Shown here in pieces: positions 17,466 to 25,207 of a DNA stretch of 64,000 nucleotides. The notes under the pieces were generated by a model. It made no database searches. It worked only from the letters and a program-made list of their open reading frames with translations, and was not told where the DNA came from. The stretch lies in the NCBI RefSeq assembly GCF_016756775.1, contig NZ_JAERMU010000020.1, forward strand, positions 22,578 through 86,577, read 5' to 3'. How positions within the stretch are numbered: position 1 is the first letter of the stretch; every line of letters begins with the position of its first letter. The stretch is from Dryocola clanedunensis subsp. sulfonylureivorans (lineage in GTDB: Bacteria > Pseudomonadota > Gammaproteobacteria > Enterobacterales > Enterobacteriaceae). A program made the position numbers and the translations under genes.

Positions 17466-18125
17466 TCAGTGCAGGGCGGGCTGCCATAACTCGCGTTTGT
17501 CCGGGTGCCATTTTTCCTGGCTCAGCGTGCTGGCCCCGACATAAATGGTGCGCACTTCCGTTTTCTCGTCCTGCCAGTCCTGATGGGCAACGACAACCTC
17601 AAAGCCTTCGCTCCAGAAAGCCTTTTCCACATCCTGATTAGGGGCGCGGCGCTTAAGTACCAGGTGGAAGGTGGCCGGGGAGAGCATTTCGCCGGTGCCG
17701 GAAAAAGCGGCCTGGGTACGGGTCAGCTGCAGCACGTGATTTCGCTGCTCCTGCCGGCGCTGCATTATCTGGTGAAAAATCTCTTCCGGTGAGCGGCAGG
17801 CATAGGAGCGCCATCCCTGCTGCATCACCGCGTTGTGCGCGGCCCGAAACCGGAACAGATCGCAGCTCTGTGCGCTCTCGGATTGTTTCAGCAGTGCGTT
17901 AAGGGTATCCACCACGGACATTTCTTTGGGGCTGTCCAGCAGCTTGCGGATAGTCTGGAATTCGCAGGTCATTTCTCTGAACGCGGGATTTTTACGCGCA
18001 CCGTCGAGCCAGCGTGAAATAAATACGCGCCGGCGGGTTTCAGAGAGCTGGTTTTCAGGATCTGCAGAACGCAGGGCAACAAGGATGCACCAGAGCAGGT
18101 GCCGGACGGGGTTATCTGTCGACAT
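17466..18125 (-). CDS. Conserved-position protein of unknown function
   Basis: 219 residues, soluble, no signal peptide. I do not recognise the family. It has several cysteines (CILVALRS, CEFQTIRK, SCDLFRFR, YACRS) and a mixed helical composition. It lies 7 nt before pilM and 8 nt after the small upstream gene, so it is almost certainly part of the pil transcript. It may correspond to one of the non-essential pilI-K genes of R64 by position, but sequence support is lacking. Confidence 0.55.
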   Translation of the reverse strand: MSTDNPVRHLLWCILVALRSADPENQLSETRRRVFISRWLDGARKNPAFREMTCEFQTIRKLLDSPKEMSVVDTLNALLKQSESAQSCDLFRFRAAHNAVMQQGWRSYACRSPEEIFHQIMQRRQEQRNHVLQLTRTQAAFSGTGEMLSPATFHLVLKRRAPNQDVEKAFWSEGFEVVVAHQDWQDEKTEVRTIYVGASTLSQEKWHPDKRELWQPALH

Positions 18126-18133
18126 AAGCTAAC

Positions 18134-18394
18134 TCAGTGAGGAGGTGAAGGCAGAGGAGCATCGACGAGCCGGTCGATTTCCTCAATGCGACAAAGCAGC
18201 CGGGAAATTCTGACGGAAATATCCGCAGAGGACTTCCCCTGGTTCTGCACGGTCAGCTCGCGGATAGTCTCCCGCTGCCTGTCGCGCTCGCGCAGCAGTG
18301 TTTCACGCGGTGAGGGTGAAGCCCGGTGGGCCTGGCTCGTTTTTACGGCGGCCGCAATCCGGGCAAAGCGTTCTGGTGAAAGGGTCTGTTTCAT
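18134..18394 (-). CDS. Small charged protein at the operon head
   Basis: 86 residues from ATG 18394, preceded by GGAGAT at proper spacing; an in-frame ATG further upstream at 18523 would run through a terminator. The protein is highly charged and helical (RERDRQRETIRELTVQ), with no membrane segment. It may be a small regulator in the position of R64 traC, but this is only positional. It ends 8 nt before the next gene. Confidence 0.5.
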   Translation of the reverse strand: MKQTLSPERFARIAAAVKTSQAHRASPSPRETLLRERDRQRETIRELTVQNQGKSSADISVRISRLLCRIEEIDRLVDAPLPSPPH

Positions 18395-18415
18395 CAAGTT
18401 TATCTCCAAAGCATG

Positions 18416-18484
18416 ACTAAGTCGCCCGGTGCGCGAACGCGCGAAGCCCCTGAGGAAGGGATACGGTGGGAGGGGCGACTTAGT
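18416..18484. promoter_or_regulatory. 12-bp perfect inverted repeat in the pil operon leader
   Basis: ACTAAGTCGCCC at 18416-18427 pairs exactly with GGGCGACTTAGT at 18473-18484. The intervening 45 nt contain a second small palindrome (GCGCGAACGCGC). In the transcript this would be a stable stem-loop lying between a terminator and the first pil-operon gene. It is a candidate recruitment or antitermination element for the NusG-like protein encoded just upstream. Confidence 0.7.
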
Positions 18485-18495
18485 GATGCGGACGG

Positions 18496-18521
18496 AAAAA
18501 AAAAGCCCCGGGAGGAGGGGC
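18496..18521 (-). terminator. Rho-independent terminator after the NusG-like gene
   Basis: On the minus strand GCCCC and GGGGC pair around a seven-base loop and are followed by nine T residues. It stands between the regulator and the rest of the pil/tra operon, so readthrough here would control the whole block. Confidence 0.8.
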
Positions 18522-18552
18522 AAAGCGGTGCAAAGGGACTACATGGATGGGG

Positions 18553-19062
18553 TTATGCGGCGGCCTGTATCATATCCATCAGCATTTTTATGCGGGAGAC
18601 GGGGCGCGCGTTCTCTTCAAGATGGACCAGGTGTTGATACTGCTGGCGGGTGAGCCAGCAGTCCGGTGTTGCATGCGCCTCCCGGATGGCTGCCGAATCC
18701 GATAACGGATCGGGATAAAAGCGCTGCAGGCCGGTCACCAGCCTTTCACTGACCGGCGATACCCCGGCCCCGAACTGCACAAAGCTGATAAACGCAGAGT
18801 GCGACTTGATTTCAGCGATGGGGTGGCGCGCAAAGTCAGCGTTGAGAAAGAAGTAGCCCGGGAAGACGGGGCGGATAGTCCTGCGAACGCCGCCGACACG
18901 GTCGGTTCGTTTCGCCATGTGAATGTGTAAAGGCGTCCAGGGAGTGACTTCCCTGTCGCAGAGCCAGTCAAAAAGAGCGTTGCGGCCGGTTGTGGCATGC
19001 TGGGCCAGATACCAGCTCGGGCCGGATGTTGAGTCCATGGACGTCACAGTGTGAAGTGTCAC
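18553..19062 (-). CDS. traB: NusG/RfaH-like transcription regulator (TraB-type)
   Basis: 169 residues with a GTG start, preceded by AGGGAGA. Residues about 15-105 are a NusG N-terminal (NGN) domain: WYLAQHATTGRNALFDWL at the start and VFPGYFFLNAD in the middle, the RNA-polymerase-binding strand typical of NusG paralogues. I do not see the C-terminal KOW motif; the last 60 residues are helical. R64 traB encodes a NusG-like positive regulator of transfer genes at the head of the transfer region, and this gene has the same position. It probably lets polymerase read through the terminator and leader just downstream into the long pil-tra operon. Confidence 0.78.
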   Translation of the reverse strand: MTLHTVTSMDSTSGPSWYLAQHATTGRNALFDWLCDREVTPWTPLHIHMAKRTDRVGGVRRTIRPVFPGYFFLNADFARHPIAEIKSHSAFISFVQFGAGVSPVSERLVTGLQRFYPDPLSDSAAIREAHATPDCWLTRQQYQHLVHLEENARPVSRIKMLMDMIQAAA

Positions 19063-19157
19063 GCGAAATCTCCCTGGGGTGCCATTAATTACGCGAAAGA
19101 ATTTATCCGGAATCGGAATAATTTAATTTAAGGAAAACGTAACTTATTAAGCAGCAT

Positions 19158-19316
19158 ATGATTATCAAACACAAAATGGTTTTTATTATTGAATGCGCTT
19201 TTGATAATGGGGGTTGGCGTTCAGGAATGCTAACGCCATTTTTTTACCCACGCCTGGATGAAAAACATGTTCTTCCTGAACTAATGATGCTCAGGTTTAT
19301 TCCCGGAGGTGAATAA
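19158..19316 (+). CDS. Possible 52-residue ORF upstream of the replicon
   Basis: An open frame from ATG 19158 to TAA 19314-19316 encodes a protein-like sequence with WRSGMLTPFFYPRLDEKH and a Pro/Gly-rich end. Ribosome-binding support is weak: AAGGAAAA lies about 20 nt upstream. A hairpin plus T-run falls inside it, so the region could instead be the end of a short non-coding transcript. I do not recognise a family. Confidence 0.3.
   Translation: MIIKHKMVFIIECAFDNGGWRSGMLTPFFYPRLDEKHVLPELMMLRFIPGGE
19217..19247 (+). terminator. Hairpin with T-run, plus strand
   Basis: TGGCGTT and AACGCCA pair around ten bases and are followed by seven T residues. No clear plus-strand gene precedes it within the window except the possible 52-residue ORF that contains it. 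It may end a short RNA starting in 19.08-19.2 kb. Confidence 0.5.
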
Positions 19317-19857
19317 ATATCGGAAATAAACCTCAGTACCCTTTCGCTGCCCGTTTAGCAGCTTGTTACAGGTAGCTTACATTTTAGAGATTGATAGGGC
19401 AATGAATGATATTTACGATCTTTTGCACCGTTCATCATCACATTGGCGGTGCATTAATCTGTCTTGTTCGAGCAAAAGACAGGTTAACGATCATTTATCC
19501 TGGCGATTCTGCTTTGAATGGCAGAAAAGATCGCAAAATAGCGCTGTATGTTTTTAGTTTAAATTTAAACTTTGGTTTATTTTTGCAGGTAAGGAAGGTG
19601 TCATCTGGGTTATTTTAGTTAAGTGTTATGGTTATATTCAAACGCAAAAATAAGCAAATGGTGGCGCTGAATGTGTTAATTTAAGTTAGGGTTTGAATAT
19701 TTATTATTGATATTAATTTTTTCGGTTGTACTATTGCGGGCATCCGACACGATCCTTTCACGCCACATATGATCCTTTGACGCATATTAAACGCGTGGCC
19801 GGCATTGCAGGGACAGCCCGGTAATCCAGGGCGCGGTTAATACCACAGGAAGATGCA
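19317..19857. other. AT-rich intergenic region before the replicon
   Basis: About 540 bp, strongly AT-rich compared with its flanks. No convincing gene was found. It probably carries the promoter of the copB/repC-like gene near its right end. Confidence 0.4.
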
Positions 19858-20139
19858 GTGAAACAGGCAGTGAAACACGATGAATCAGCGCGTGATGAGC
19901 TGGCGGAAAAGATGCGTTCATACCGTAAGGGCAGCCCGGCGAGTGCCGCTGAACGAAAGCGCAACTCGCTGAAGCGCCTGGCGAAGACGCACCGAGCGCT
20001 GCACGCCATGATCCTCATTGAGCACAAAGAGGCGCTGGCCAGAATGGCCGACCGGGAAGGAATGACGCAGGGAAAGATGCTGGAAAAGCTGATCGCTGAA
20101 AGGTATTTCCGACGCCACAAACGCCACGTTCATAAGTGA
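19858..20139 (+). CDS. CopB/RepA2/RepC-like copy-number repressor
   Basis: 93 residues from GTG 19858, with AGGAAG five bases upstream. The segment YRKGSPASAAERKRNSLKRLAKTH followed by MADREGMTQGKMLEKLIAER matches the layout of CopB (RepA2) of IncFII plasmids: a basic YRKG...ER block and then a DGLTQ...LI.ER helix. CopB represses the promoter of the initiator gene. It lies upstream of repA on the same strand, as in IncFII and IncL/M replicons, where the equivalent gene is called repC in L/M. The protein is very basic. Confidence 0.78.
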   Translation: MKQAVKHDESARDELAEKMRSYRKGSPASAAERKRNSLKRLAKTHRALHAMILIEHKEALARMADREGMTQGKMLEKLIAERYFRRHKRHVHK

Positions 20140-20219
20140 ACACGCAGGAAGAGGAAGGGATGGCCGCGTTTTAGTGCCGTCCCGTTTACCGCCAATAGCC
20201 TGTTTCTGTCGGGTTTACG

Positions 20220-20251
20220 CAGTGAGTGCTGAAGGTATACAGCACTCACTG
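20220..20251. repeat. 11-bp perfect inverted repeat after the copB-like gene
   Basis: CAGTGAGTGCT and AGCACTCACTG flank a ten-base loop. It may act as an operator for the repressor or as an RNA hairpin at the end of its transcript. There is no T-run. Confidence 0.55.
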
Positions 20252-20385
20252 CGTTAAGTGAAAAGCAACGGCTGTGAGCCTGGTCACGACATTTTGAATT
20301 CACGACCTTTTTTCGGCCAGCGGGTTCTGCCAGATGCATTCTGTAGTGGATCTCACTGCCTCAAGTCGGTATTCTTTTGGGCATT

Positions 20386-20406
20386 CGCCGGATGGCGATC
20401 TTTTTT
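20386..20406 (+). terminator. Possible terminator before the repA leader
   Basis: CGCC-GGAT-GGCG hairpin followed by ATCTTTTTT. The stem is short, so this is a moderate call. It could separate copB transcription from the repA leader. Confidence 0.4.
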
Positions 20407-20546
20407 GATCTTTACTCGCATGCGGCTGTTCGCGGGTAAGGCTGCACGAAGCACCGTGACCGGACTGAAAGGCGCGGGAAGTATCAAATGGATGGGACGT
20501 ATCCGGAAAAACGTCCATGGAAGGGTCGGCAGTGAGATGGCCCTGA

Positions 20547-20627
20547 ATGCAAAAACCCCCCGAAATCTGTATTCAACTTGGCGGAAGAGTCAGATATCAG
20601 GGGGTCCAAAAGCAGGCGCAGGCCTGA
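20547..20627 (+). CDS. Leader ORF overlapping the antisense target
   Basis: A 26-codon ORF from ATG 20547 to TGA 20625-20627, starting MQKPPEICIQLGGR. It spans the whole stem-loop that is the antisense target. By position it resembles the RepY/RepB leader peptides of IncI, IncB and IncL/M plasmids, whose translation opens the repA start. Inference from layout; the ribosome-binding site (GAGATGG) is moderate. Confidence 0.5.
   Translation: MQKPPEICIQLGGRVRYQGVQKQAQA
20550..20626 (-). ncRNA. Antisense copy-number control RNA (Inc/RNAI type)
   Basis: The minus-strand transcript would begin near 20626, downstream of a good promoter, and fold into a stem (CCCCCTGATATCTG pairing with CAGATTTCGGGGG) whose loop carries CGCCAA, then end in GGGGGGTTTTTG, so the hairpin doubles as a terminator. 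The complementary sense loop carries TTGGCGG at 20578-20584, the conserved target-loop sequence of the IncI/B/K/Z/L/M antisense systems. Length about 75 nt, the usual size. Confidence 0.82.
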
Positions 20628-20632
20628 AACGG

Positions 20633-20660
20633 ATTATAACGCATGCAATTCATAAGACAA
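20633..20660 (-). promoter_or_regulatory. Promoter of the antisense RNA
   Basis: On the minus strand: -35 TTGTCT (20660-20655), a 16-bp spacer, and a perfect -10 TATAAT (20638-20633). This would start transcription near 20626. Confidence 0.75.
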
Positions 20661-20696
20661 CCCCTGCCCGCCATAAGTTCGGGCGGGCGTGACTAG
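20643..20696 (+). CDS. Second leader peptide overlapping the repA start
   Basis: A 17-codon ORF from ATG 20643, ending GRD-TAG at 20694-20696, which overlaps the repA GTG at 20689. Tap of IncFII plasmids also ends just inside repA and allows repA translation by coupling, and the ends are alike (Tap ...GSGD). It runs through the GCCCG/CGGGC stem that precedes repA, so a ribosome here would open it. A ribosome-binding site is not obvious. Confidence 0.5.
   Translation: MQFIRQPLPAISSGGRD
20666..20688 (+). promoter_or_regulatory. Stem-loop masking repA start, with pseudoknot partner CGCC
   Basis: GCCCGCC at 20666-20672 can pair with GGGCGGGC at 20681-20688, hiding the region just before the repA GTG. 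CGCC at 20669-20672 is complementary to GGCG (20580-20583) in the antisense target loop. In IncI and IncB replicons such pairing forms a pseudoknot that activates initiator translation. Confidence 0.6.
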
Positions 20697-21735
20697 CCAG
20701 GTTACTAACCTGCGGGCAATGCCCGTCTCTCAGTACCGTCCCTCGCGACGCGGCGAAGCAAATCGCCTGCGTAAGGGTCAGTCCAAAACACACCGCAACT
20801 ATCAGCCGGCTTTTACCGGCAGCACGCCACGCGGCATGGCGGCGAAAGTCGTCGCGCGCCTGAACAGCCACGACTGGAACCGGAATCCTGAGCTGGCTGC
20901 ACTGCGCCGCCGGGGCTACACGCCGTGGTCGCGCCTGTTTGATAACGCGTTTAAACCTCAGCCCATGCGGGTCAGCACACGACAGGAAAGTCGTGAGGCG
21001 CTGACGGCGCTTTCCCTGACGCTTGCGGCCAACTGCGATTACAACCCGGACAGCGACTATATGTTTGAAGTCATGCTGCCGGTGGAGGAGCTGGCGCGCA
21101 GGATGGGCGTGCTGCATCAATATGAAAATGGCCGCCTGGCCTACGACGTTCTTCTTCACGCGCTGCGCGTGCAGGAAGAGCTCGACTACCTCATTATTCA
21201 CCGGGCTCGCGATACCGATTCTGGCCAGTTCAAACCGATGCGTATTTTTCTGACCGAAAAATTCTTCACTTCCCGGGGCATTACCGTGGATGAAATCCGG
21301 CAATGGCTGCACAAATTCCGCCAGTGGGCTATCGCTCAGGGGCTGGCGGAGTCACTGAGCCTGCGTAACGAGCGCCACATGCTGAAGATGGCGCGGATGG
21401 GTATCGATATCGAACGCCACCACTCCCTGAAGAACCGGCTGCGTCAGATAAAACGCTGGGTCGTCAGCCCCGAGCTGCGCGAAGAGAAGCGTCGTGTAAC
21501 CGAGGACCTGGGGGCACAGATAGATACGCTGGATAAGAAAATCCGCAGCGCAGGGAAAGCCGACGGCCGCGACCGCCACTGGAAAGCCTGGGTTCGCTGG
21601 TCAACAAGTCCTGAAGCCCCGCTTCACCGCGTGCGGGAGCTGGAGCGAAGCGTAGAGCAAGACCACCCCGGCCTGAAACTGCGGGATAAAGAGAAGTATT
21701 ACCGGCTCCTGCTTGAGAAGGCGGGGGCACACTGA
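20689..21735 (+). CDS. repA: RepA replication initiator, IncI/L/M type
   Basis: 348 residues from GTG 20689. The protein belongs to the IncFII-RepA superfamily but has the length and sequence style of IncI/B/L/M initiators (RepZ and RepA, about 340-350 residues). Recognisable blocks are THRNYQPAFTGSTPR (35-49), NRNPELAALRRRGY (64-77), MRIFLTEKFFTSRGI (184-198) and the RHHSLKNRLRQIKRW stretch (243-257). It binds the downstream origin to start replication. Expression should be set by the antisense RNA, the leader ORFs and the CopB-like repressor found directly upstream. Confidence 0.9.
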   Translation: MTSQVTNLRAMPVSQYRPSRRGEANRLRKGQSKTHRNYQPAFTGSTPRGMAAKVVARLNSHDWNRNPELAALRRRGYTPWSRLFDNAFKPQPMRVSTRQESREALTALSLTLAANCDYNPDSDYMFEVMLPVEELARRMGVLHQYENGRLAYDVLLHALRVQEELDYLIIHRARDTDSGQFKPMRIFLTEKFFTSRGITVDEIRQWLHKFRQWAIAQGLAESLSLRNERHMLKMARMGIDIERHHSLKNRLRQIKRWVVSPELREEKRRVTEDLGAQIDTLDKKIRSAGKADGRDRHWKAWVRWSTSPEAPLHRVRELERSVEQDHPGLKLRDKEKYYRLLLEKAGAH

Positions 21736-21762
21736 TGGCCTGCGTCACTTTAATCCTATCTG

Positions 21763-21783
21763 ACCGCGACCTTCGCGGTTTTT
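21763..21783 (+). terminator. Terminator after repA
   Basis: ACCGCGA and TCGCGGT pair around a three-base loop and are followed by a T-run, 28 bp after the repA stop. Confidence 0.75.
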
Positions 21784-22662
21784 GTGTGGCCATCGCATCG
21801 AAAACGCACGTATTTTAACCACTGGCTTTTTCGTCCGGTGGCCGCAATCCCCCCGATTATCCTGAATTTTTAACCCGCTGCCGGCATCAGTCCGGTGATG
21901 ACCACTTTGCATACAGTTAACTTCGAAGAGTCTTGCGCAAAAGTGATTAATTTCGAACGTAGTTTCTGAACTAAACATGCCCTTAACAGGGAGTATCTTT
22001 CGTGCCGGCTAAAGCCAGGCACTCGAAAGTAGCTCTTCTCGCTTTGCTCGAGGCAAAAACATGACGCCTGCCAGACTTACAAACCCAGTAGTTACATCAT
22101 TCTCTTTTCGATCCAGAAAAACCCAACGCATCAGCATCGCGGCAATGCGTTACACCGGTATTAAAGTACCTCCCGTCGTAAACGACGGGCCCCGGCCCGC
22201 ACACGCTGCTGTCACTGCGTCTCCCTCCCCATCCTGAAAGACCGCGCCGCCCCGGGCCGAAGGCCCGGAACACCCCAGTCTGTTAGATGGATGTTGTAAC
22301 TAGATTTTGTGTGGCCTGTAGATGCTGTGTCTCGGGGTACACGCTCGTAACCGGCCTGCGGCCGCTAACGCGGAGATACACCCCGGCTACGCCGTGGCCA
22401 CTCCGACCGCGCAATTAAGCAGTGTGGAAATCATTAGCTTCAGGAAGGGTCTTGCAGGGAAGGGGGTCGACTGTGCGTCAATGTAAGAGCAGGGCGGCTG
22501 TGCCGCGTTACCGGCGGCGTTTAGCTAAGAGACGTACAAAGAACCTGTTGCCGCCTCCATGCGCCTGACGGCGCATCAGGAGAAGTATGCAAACCCGGAG
22601 GTGCTGATTAATGCCCGGACTAACGGAAGTTTAACCGCTGCGCCGGCATACCCGCTGGCGGC
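21784..22662. other. Probable origin region, no certain gene
   Basis: About 880 bp immediately downstream of repA, where IncFII/I/L/M replicons carry oriV. It has several hairpins, including a perfect CCGGGCC-GAA-GGCCCGG at 22252-22268. I could not find a convincing DnaA box or iteron array by eye, so the origin is assigned by position only. One small ORF lies within it. Confidence 0.4.
22061..22237 (+). CDS. Possible 58-residue protein in the origin region
   Basis: ATG 22061 with GAGG eight bases upstream, TGA at 22235-22237. The product is basic and Ser/Arg-rich early (SFSFRSRKTQRIS), then Pro-rich. No family recognised. It may be a chance ORF in GC-rich origin DNA. Confidence 0.3.
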   Translation: MTPARLTNPVVTSFSFRSRKTQRISIAAMRYTGIKVPPVVNDGPRPAHAAVTASPSPS

Positions 22663-23076
22663 TCAATCCTTCTCTGAACATTCGGCGGTGAGCTCCCGGA
22701 ATTTGTTGTTGATCACCTCATAAAGACAGTCGGCAAATTCTCTGGCCAGATCCTGGCTCGGAATTCTGTCAATGTTAATACTGTCCATTCCGGAATTGAA
22801 ATAGGCATAACAATGACTCCGGTTACTGCTGTGCTCCTCCCGAACAGGGGCGGCGAGCTCCGCTGCTTTCAGGTTAAAGCAGGAGATTAGTTCTTTCCGG
22901 GACAGGGGGCCGAGCTGCGCGCAGAGATGACCGACGCTACACATTATGGTAGCGCGTGAAATATTCGGGTACGTCCAGATAATGATATGTGGCACATTAT
23001 CACTGACACACATCTTCTGGTGTTCCTCTACGATTGAAAAGTTTGGCCTCATCAATTCTATATATTTTGTCGTCAT
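22663..23076 (-). CDS. Hypothetical protein, 137 residues
   Basis: ATG 23076 with GGGATG upstream supports translation. The protein is soluble and contains a Cys-rich central part (IMCSVGHLCAQLG, SCFNLKAAEL) and a helical C-terminus (LAREFADCLYEVINNKFREL). No family recognised. It stands alone between the origin region and the toxin-antitoxin pair. Confidence 0.55.
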   Translation of the reverse strand: MTTKYIELMRPNFSIVEEHQKMCVSDNVPHIIIWTYPNISRATIMCSVGHLCAQLGPLSRKELISCFNLKAAELAAPVREEHSSNRSHCYAYFNSGMDSINIDRIPSQDLAREFADCLYEVINNKFRELTAECSEKD

Positions 23077-23510
23077 GACATCCCTGGGGTCCGTTATGCA
23101 ATGCTCCGGATACTAAAGTGATCCTCATTCTGTGTGAACATTAAATAGATATATCAATAAATTGCGAATATTCACCCACTCATGCGATCCGTTGACATGT
23201 TGTATATAGCCCCCTGTTTTTAAACCATTTATGCGGTCAATCTGTAGATTTGATCAGGTTTTTCATTATGTTAAGGAAATAGCATTTTTTGCTAAAACAC
23301 AACGCGAACTGGAAAGCTTTCAGCCCCCACAACAGCGCAGCCAGAAGAGATGTCGTTAAGTAAAATTGGCTATAGATAGAATAAGTTACTACAAATCACC
23401 GTGACCTCTATGCACATGTACTCGATCGGATAAATAGCAAGACGGCTGTCAGGCTTACAGGGGATTCTATTCAGCTCGTTCATTCTGTCCATCTGTACAA
23501 ATAATGACAT
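23077..23510. other. Intergenic region, AT-rich
   Basis: About 430 bp without a supported gene. The right end should hold the stbDE promoter. Confidence 0.4.
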
Positions 23511-23567
23511 AAAGACTTGTTAACAGGTCTTTAATACCTTATCTTTAAGACTTGTTAAACAGTCTTA
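23511..23567 (+). promoter_or_regulatory. Two palindromic operators of stbDE
   Basis: Two near-perfect 22-bp palindromes, 23511-23532 (arms AAAGAC / GTCTTT around TTGTTAACAG) and 23546-23567 (TAAGACTTGTT / AACAGTCTTA), with centres 35 bp apart, just before the antitoxin start. Twin palindromes are typical autoregulatory sites of relBE-like modules. Confidence 0.75.
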
Positions 23568-23578
23568 AGAGGTCATCT

Positions 23579-23830
23579 ATGCCCAACATCATTCTCAGCG
23601 ACACAAGCGCCAGTGTCAGCGAACTCAAGAAAAACCCGATGGCGACAGTCAATGCAGGTGGTGGTTATCCGGTCGCTATTCTGAACCGCAATCAGCCCGC
23701 TTTTTACTGTGTTCCCGCAGAACTGTACGAGAAAATGCTCGATGCTCTTGATGATCAGGAACTCGTGAAGCTGGTAGCCGAACGTAGCAGCCAGCAGCTG
23801 CACGGCGTGGACCTGGATAGCTACCTATGA
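23579..23830 (+). CDS. stbD: StbD antitoxin (Phd/YefM type)
   Basis: 83 residues from ATG 23579 (AGAGGTC upstream). The sequence ILSDTSASVSELKKNPM followed by PVAILNRNQPAFYCVPAELYE is characteristic of StbD antitoxins and the Phd/YefM fold: N-terminal DNA-binding part and C-terminal toxin-neutralising tail. It overlaps the toxin gene by four bases (ATGA) and should repress its own operon with the toxin through the palindromes upstream. Role: plasmid stability. Confidence 0.93.
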   Translation: MPNIILSDTSASVSELKKNPMATVNAGGGYPVAILNRNQPAFYCVPAELYEKMLDALDDQELVKLVAERSSQQLHGVDLDSYL

Positions 23831-24114
23831 CTTATACAGTCAAATTCAGGGAAGATGCGCTGAAAGAATGGCAAAAGCTGGATAAGGCCATTCAGCAGCA
23901 GTTTGCTAAAAAGCTAAAGAAGTGCAGTGAAAATCCTCATATTCCATCTGCAAAACTGCGCGGAATAGAGGATTGCTACAAGATAAAATTACGTTCATCT
24001 GGCTTTCGCATGGTCTATCAGGTAATTTACGATCAGTTAATTATCGCGGTTGTTGCCGTAGGTAAACGCGAACGGAGTGATGTTTATAATCTGGCAAGCG
24101 AAAGAATGAGGTAA
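23827..24114 (+). CDS. stbE: StbE toxin (RelE/ParE superfamily)
   Basis: 95 residues. RelE-like fold signature: VKFREDALKEWQKLDKAIQ, then KLRGIEDCYKIKLRSSGFRMVYQV and the C-terminal VGKRERSDVYNLA. RelE-family enzymes cut mRNA on the ribosome; for StbE this is inferred from the family. It is coupled to stbD. Confidence 0.93.
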   Translation: MTYTVKFREDALKEWQKLDKAIQQQFAKKLKKCSENPHIPSAKLRGIEDCYKIKLRSSGFRMVYQVIYDQLIIAVVAVGKRERSDVYNLASERMR

Positions 24115-24797
24115 GCCAGCCTGTATCTGCACTGGTAGCACTCGATACGGTTTATGATTTGCCCTGGATTGATATGACACAGCTACTTAATGGTTCAGGT
24201 GAATACCAGAACGGAAAATATAAAAGTAGCTATATGATTAGGAACTTCGAAGATGCAGAAGCGAAATCTATTTATCAGTTTTTAACTGACAACCAGGATA
24301 ACAATACAGCACCTGTATCGGCTGATAAATCACAGACGCTTATTCAAATCGACAGTTATGGATTGCAGATAAATAAAATGGATTATTCCACAATAGCTGA
24401 TACAGCAATTGCGGCACGAAAATCCTTACTCAAAACACAATATCAGACTTACTGGATGACTTTTGAATGTACCACATCGGCAGAAGCTTTGAAAATTGAA
24501 AAGGATATTGTTACCTGGTTTATCACCGGATATAACAACATTCATTCCAGCGCAACAAATGGGGTATCATTGTTCCCTGTCTGGGGTGAAAAATATCCGG
24601 ATTGTTACTTTAATTATCCTGATAAACAATTAGGCGTGAACGATGGTTATTCCGCTGATCCCGGAGACGTATATGGTGATTTCATGCAATTATATTTCGG
24701 CGAGGATGTTTCGTACAGACTGAAACAAATAACGACAGCAATCGACCCAACCAATGTTTTCTCTTTCCCTCAGTCAGTGCTAAATTTACCATCCTGA
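24115..24797 (+). pseudogene. C-terminal fragment of a berberine-bridge-type FAD oxidoreductase
   Basis: About 225 residues in frame up to the TGA at 24795-24797. The end carries the BBE domain pattern: CYFNYPDKQLG, then YGDFMQLYFGEDVSYRLKQITTAIDPTNVFSFPQSV. The FAD-binding N-terminal half is missing; the homologous-looking frame starts abruptly right after the stbE stop, which marks a recombination junction. It has no start codon or ribosome-binding site of its own that convinces, so it is most likely inactive. Confidence 0.75.
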
Positions 24798-25207
24798 TTT
24801 CTATCAGATATCTATCCAGGGCTGCCAGTTGGTTGCCCTGACACCTTTCCTGTATTGTTCTGAGGTGAGCATATCACTCTGCTCAGGAGGCCCAATTCAG
24901 TGTGCAACTACAAAACCACACATGCTGTAAGTGAAATTATCAAAGAGCAGACTCTGCGTCCTGCAATCTAACGTTCTACTTAATCTCTCGCAACATTGCT
25001 TCAAACCATGACCGCTCCTGAGCATTTACAAATCAGGTTTAACTGTTGCGGCCTGCGAAAGATTCGATCCCTCTCATTGCGATACTCTTTTCTTTGTTAA
25101 AGAACCCTCCTACGAAACTTGTACTACTTTTACAAAATGTAATTTTCAGTATCTATGAACTTATCCAACTAGAAAATGATGCATTTTTCAACTTGTCGGG
25201 AACGCAT
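24798..25207. other. Intergenic region before the autotransporter
   Basis: About 410 bp with no supported gene. It presumably contains the autotransporter promoter. Confidence 0.4.

Noticed and set aside
20258..20692. 144-codon ORF covering the repA leader
   Set aside because: It runs through the antisense RNA and its promoter and has no family; the leader-RNA explanation fits better.
22231..22240. CATCCTG resembling the oriT nick core of IncP/IncI plasmids
   Set aside because: The bases after the nick do not fit, no inverted repeat precedes it as in R64, and no relaxase gene is nearby.
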